Positions 6,104 to 8,287 of a stretch of DNA of 8,287 nt are shown here, one piece after another. Positions within the stretch are counted from its first letter, which is position 1; each line of letters begins with the position of its first letter. This stretch comes from Clostridiaceae bacterium. GTDB taxonomy: Bacteria > Bacillota > Clostridia > Oscillospirales > Acutalibacteraceae. The stretch lies in NCBI GenBank assembly GCA_904501675.1, contig CAJGCL010000089.1:1-8287 (forward strand). The letters run 5' to 3'. Made by a program: the position numbers and the translations under genes. The notes under the pieces were generated by a model. That model was not told where the DNA came from. It saw nothing but the letters and a program-made list of their open reading frames with translations, and searched no databases.

Positions 6104-6139
6104 CCAAAAAGAAAGAGCAAGGATATTATCCTTACTCTT
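6104..6139 (-). terminator. Rho-independent terminator after rqcP
   Basis: On the minus strand AAGAGTAAGGAT (6139-6128) pairs with ATCCTTGCTCTT (6124-6113), giving 12 bp with one G-U around a tight AAT loop, followed by TCTTTTT. It starts 13 bp after the rqcP stop codon and closes the hisS-cyclase-rqcP operon upstream of the hpf promoter. Confidence 0.88.
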
Positions 6140-6152
6140 CTAATTAGATTTA

Positions 6153-6395
6153 TTATGAAACTACCTCATACATATTGGCGGCTTCATCTTTTTTTGCATA
6201 TTCATTAACGGATAAAACCTTGTATTTTGTAAGGTTACTACCCATCTGAATAGCAATTATATCACCTGTTTTAACCTCGTATGAAGCGCGGGCAATTTTA
6301 CCGTTGACCTCAACATGCTTAGCATCGCAAACCTCATTAGCCACAGTACGCCTTTTGATAATACGGGATACCTTTAAATATTTATCTAATCTCAT
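6153..6395 (-). CDS. rqcP: RqcP (YabO) S4-domain ribosome-associated quality control protein
   Basis: An 80-residue protein made almost entirely of one S4 RNA-binding domain, matching RqcP (formerly YabO; about 86 residues in B. subtilis). RqcP binds stalled 50S-peptidyl-tRNA complexes and works with RqcH to add C-terminal alanine tails to stuck nascent chains, marking them for degradation. Visible family features are MRLDKYLKVSRIIKRRTVAN at residues 1-20, VNGKIARASYEVKTGD at 30-45, and the diagnostic KKDEAANMYEVV tail at 68-79. That tail separates RqcP from the heat-shock protein Hsp15/HslR, the main alternative. ATG 6395 has AGGAG 5 nt upstream. It lies 55 bp after the cyclase gene with no clear promoter or terminator between, so it is read as the third gene after hisS. 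A strong terminator follows. Confidence 0.95.
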   Translation of the reverse strand: MRLDKYLKVSRIIKRRTVANEVCDAKHVEVNGKIARASYEVKTGDIIAIQMGSNLTKYKVLSVNEYAKKDEAANMYEVVS

Positions 6396-6450
6396 ATTGT
6401 CTCCTATTCTTTATATGGTTGAAAACCGAAGGATACGTGAAGAAACGAAT

Positions 6451-7056
6451 TTAACGACCTGTCCAGAACAAGTGGTCCTTAACAAGTACTGCTCTGCAAG
6501 GTGCGGCTTCAACTCCGGACACCTTCAAGGGCTGAGCCATAAGGAAATATCTGCCCGGCTCCACATTTGAAAGGTCGAGACCTTCAATAATGGGAATATC
6601 AGCACCTAAAATAGCCTTGTGAATAACAGAATTGGAGCTACTGTTACCTATAGTTTGCGAATCTGTGCCGAGAAGCTTAACCCCTGAATCCACAATATAG
6701 TATGCACTGCTTTCCATAAAATAAGCAAGACCACTACCCTTAATGAGCAATCTTTCGCAATCCTGCCATGGGAAATTATCTTCTGCAAAAGCACCTGTAA
6801 TAGGTCCTGGTGGCGCCTCAACAACGGCACACTCACCAATAAAAACATCTTGCGGGAATTGGTCGATAGTCTTGCCACCATCAATAAAATGACGTGGTGC
6901 ATCTATGTGAGTTGCTGCGTGCAAGCAGGTATATACTGAGTTAAGGTTACACGCATCTCCTGCGCGCACGCTCTGTATAGGGTCAATATATCCTTCAGGG
7001 TCTCCGGGATAAACGGGAGTTTTCAACAAATCTCTGGAAATATCTATAATCTCCAT
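6451..7056 (-). CDS. Cyclase family protein (kynurenine formamidase-like metal-dependent hydrolase)
   Basis: A 201-residue member of the cyclase/kynurenine formamidase family, whose known members are metal-dependent amide or ester hydrolases such as bacterial KynB. The N-terminal DISRDLLKTPVYPGDP block (residues 5-20) is typical. The family metal-binding signature H-x-G-T-H-x-D-x-P-x-H appears at 46-56 as HAATHIDAPRH, with the metal-ligand candidates His46, His50, Asp52 and His56 kept but the glycine replaced by alanine. A later GTDSQTIG segment (about 130-137) and the C-terminal FLMAQPLKV also fit the family. ATG 7056 has AAGG 7 nt upstream and lies 22 bp after the hisS stop, so the genes are co-transcribed. 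No other tryptophan-catabolism gene is present, so kynurenine degradation is not supported. The actual substrate is unknown. Confidence 0.85.
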   Translation of the reverse strand: MEIIDISRDLLKTPVYPGDPEGYIDPIQSVRAGDACNLNSVYTCLHAATHIDAPRHFIDGGKTIDQFPQDVFIGECAVVEAPPGPITGAFAEDNFPWQDCERLLIKGSGLAYFMESSAYYIVDSGVKLLGTDSQTIGNSSSNSVIHKAILGADIPIIEGLDLSNVEPGRYFLMAQPLKVSGVEAAPCRAVLVKDHLFWTGR

Positions 7057-7078
7057 AACTACACCTTACAATACTAAA

Positions 7079-8287
7079 TTATTTCAAAAGGTTATTTATA
7101 TCTGTCTGCGTAAGAGCTGAAAAGTCAGCGCTCTCAAAAGCAGACATAACACTGTTCATATAGGCTCTTTCAAAGCCTTCATCAAATTCATTAAGAGAAA
7201 CTATTGTTTCACTTCCGTCTGCCATACATTTAAGCTTTGCAGAACCCTCATCCAGCTCATTATCGCCAATAACAACAGTAAATTCTGAATTGATTTTATT
7301 CGCGTACTTCATCTGAGCTTTTATAGATCTGCCGACAGTATCAATATTTACGCTATAGCCCTGAGAACGAAGAGAAGATGAAAGCTCAAGAGCTTTAAGA
7401 GTTGCGCCCTCACCTGCAGTAACAATTGAAAGGTTGCATTTAGGTGCTTCAGGGAACTGAATTCCACTTTCCTCCATATGGATAAGAAGCCTTTCAAGCC
7501 CCATAGCAAAACCGCAAGCAGGAAGCGGAGCACCGCCAAGCTCTTCGATAAGTCCGTCGTATCTGCCGCCACCGCCAAGAACAAGGCCTTTTGTTTTCTC
7601 TTCAAGAGAGACGAATTCGAAAACTGTTCTTGTATAGTAATCAAGGCCACGAACAATCTGAGGATTAACTACATATTCAATATTCATTGCACCAAGGTAG
7701 CTCTGAAGCTTTTCAAAATGGTCGCGGCAATCGTCGCAGATGTAGTCAAGAACAACAGGAGCATCCTTTGCAATTTCCGAGCAAACAGGACTCTTACAGT
7801 CAAGAATTCTCATTGGATTTCTATCAAGACGTGAAAGACATGTTTCGCAAAGCTCCTGCTTTTTGCTTTCAAAAAAGGCTTTAAGCGCCTCTGAATATTT
7901 CTTTCGGCATTCAGGGCAACCAATTGAGTTGATTTCAACTGCTAAGCCCTCTATACCAATAAAATCAAAATACTGCTTTGCAAGTGCTATAATTTCCGCA
8001 TCAGCAAGAGGAGATGCTGCACCGAAGCATTCTATACCAAACTGGTGGAATTCACGAAGTCTGCCCGCCTGTGGCTTTTCGTAGCGGTAGCAGGAGGTAA
8101 GATAACAAACCTTCTGAGGAAGAGGCTCGTTAAAAAGACCATGTTCAAGAAAGGCACGCACTGCGCCTGCTGTACCTTCAGGACGAAGAGTAATTGAACG
8201 GTCGCCTTTATCGTTAAAAGTATACATTTCCTTCTGAACGACGTCTGTTGTTTCACCAACAGAGCGGTCAAAAAGCTCGGTATATTC
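7079..8287 (-). CDS. hisS: Histidyl-tRNA synthetase (5' end outside window)
   Basis: A class II aminoacyl-tRNA synthetase that attaches histidine to tRNA-His in the cytoplasm. The frame is open to the right edge of the window, giving 402 residues. Judged from the family, about 40-50 N-terminal residues with most of motif 1 are missing. Fragment residues 1-20 read EYTELFDRSVGETTDVVQKE. Motif 2 is TSCYRYEKPQAGRLREFHQF (64-83), the histidine-specific loop is RGLDYYTRT (212-220), and motif 3 lies in the GGGGRYDGLIEELGG region. The insertion domain carries four cysteine pairs (CPEC, CETC, a C-x4-C, CDDC) as in Firmicutes HisRS, suggesting a metal site. The anticodon-binding domain follows, and the protein then runs on with a tail of about 25 residues ending NSVMSAFESADFSALTQTDINNLLK. 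It is the upstream gene of the cyclase and rqcP. aspS, a frequent follower of hisS, is not there. Confidence 0.96.
   Translation of the reverse strand, partial: EYTELFDRSVGETTDVVQKEMYTFNDKGDRSITLRPEGTAGAVRAFLEHGLFNEPLPQKVCYLTSCYRYEKPQAGRLREFHQFGIECFGAASPLADAEIIALAKQYFDFIGIEGLAVEINSIGCPECRKKYSEALKAFFESKKQELCETCLSRLDRNPMRILDCKSPVCSEIAKDAPVVLDYICDDCRDHFEKLQSYLGAMNIEYVVNPQIVRGLDYYTRTVFEFVSLEEKTKGLVLGGGGRYDGLIEELGGAPLPACGFAMGLERLLIHMEESGIQFPEAPKCNLSIVTAGEGATLKALELSSSLRSQGYSVNIDTVGRSIKAQMKYANKINSEFTVVIGDNELDEGSAKLKCMADGSETIVSLNEFDEGFERAYMNSVMSAFESADFSALTQTDINNLLK

Noticed and set aside
6396..6450. Separate promoter for rqcP in the 55-bp gap after the cyclase
   Set aside because: A TATAAA is present but no -35 hexamer lies at a sensible distance. 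Co-transcription from hisS is simpler.
6304..6570. Plus-strand frame across the rqcP start and cyclase end
   Set aside because: It spans two real genes on the other strand and their ribosome binding site, with no start signal of its own.
7478..7834. Plus-strand open frames opposite hisS (also 3086-3499 and 3678-4022 opposite serA)
   Set aside because: These are antisense shadows of well-supported genes. They have no ribosome binding sites or recognisable domains, and cysteine-rich or odd compositions.

Overview
The window looks like an ordinary chromosomal segment of a low-GC anaerobic member of the Clostridia. The support is a pyruvate:ferredoxin oxidoreductase gene, Firmicutes-type YlmH, RqcP and long-form HPF proteins, a Firmicutes-style cysteine-rich HisRS, and AT-rich intergenic DNA with strong consensus promoters and U-tailed terminators. 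A gut Oscillospiraceae/Ruminococcaceae-type organism is plausible, but I infer this from general character and have no marker gene for it. I see no mobile element, CRISPR array, tRNA or rRNA gene, or phage gene.

Layout: the left third is transcribed rightward. It holds the 3' end of nifJ closed by a strong terminator, then a consensus promoter driving a compact operon of ylmH, an aldo/keto reductase and a small three-helix membrane protein. The right two thirds are transcribed leftward. From the right edge these are hisS (5' end outside the window), a cyclase/kynurenine-formamidase-family gene and rqcP as one operon. Next come hpf with its own promoter and a structured leader, and then the serC-serA serine biosynthesis operon. 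The two halves converge on a symmetrical terminator at 2869-2898 that ends exactly one base before the serA stop codon.

How the genes work together: three themes are visible. PFOR handles central fermentative carbon flow. SerC and SerA carry out the first two steps from 3-phosphoglycerate to serine. Four genes concern translation and ribosome fate: HisRS charges tRNA, RqcP and YlmH are both S4-domain proteins linked to ribosome-associated quality control in Bacillus subtilis, and HPF dimerises idle ribosomes.

The least ordinary sequence is the roughly 110-nt leader of hpf. A near-perfect 18-bp hairpin sits at the predicted 5' end of the mRNA, and its 3' arm can alternatively pair with the hpf Shine-Dalgarno region. 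This is a candidate cis-regulatory RNA switch, inferred by hand pairing only. Everything else is mostly well-known housekeeping biology, and I did not find convincing evidence of a new multi-gene system.
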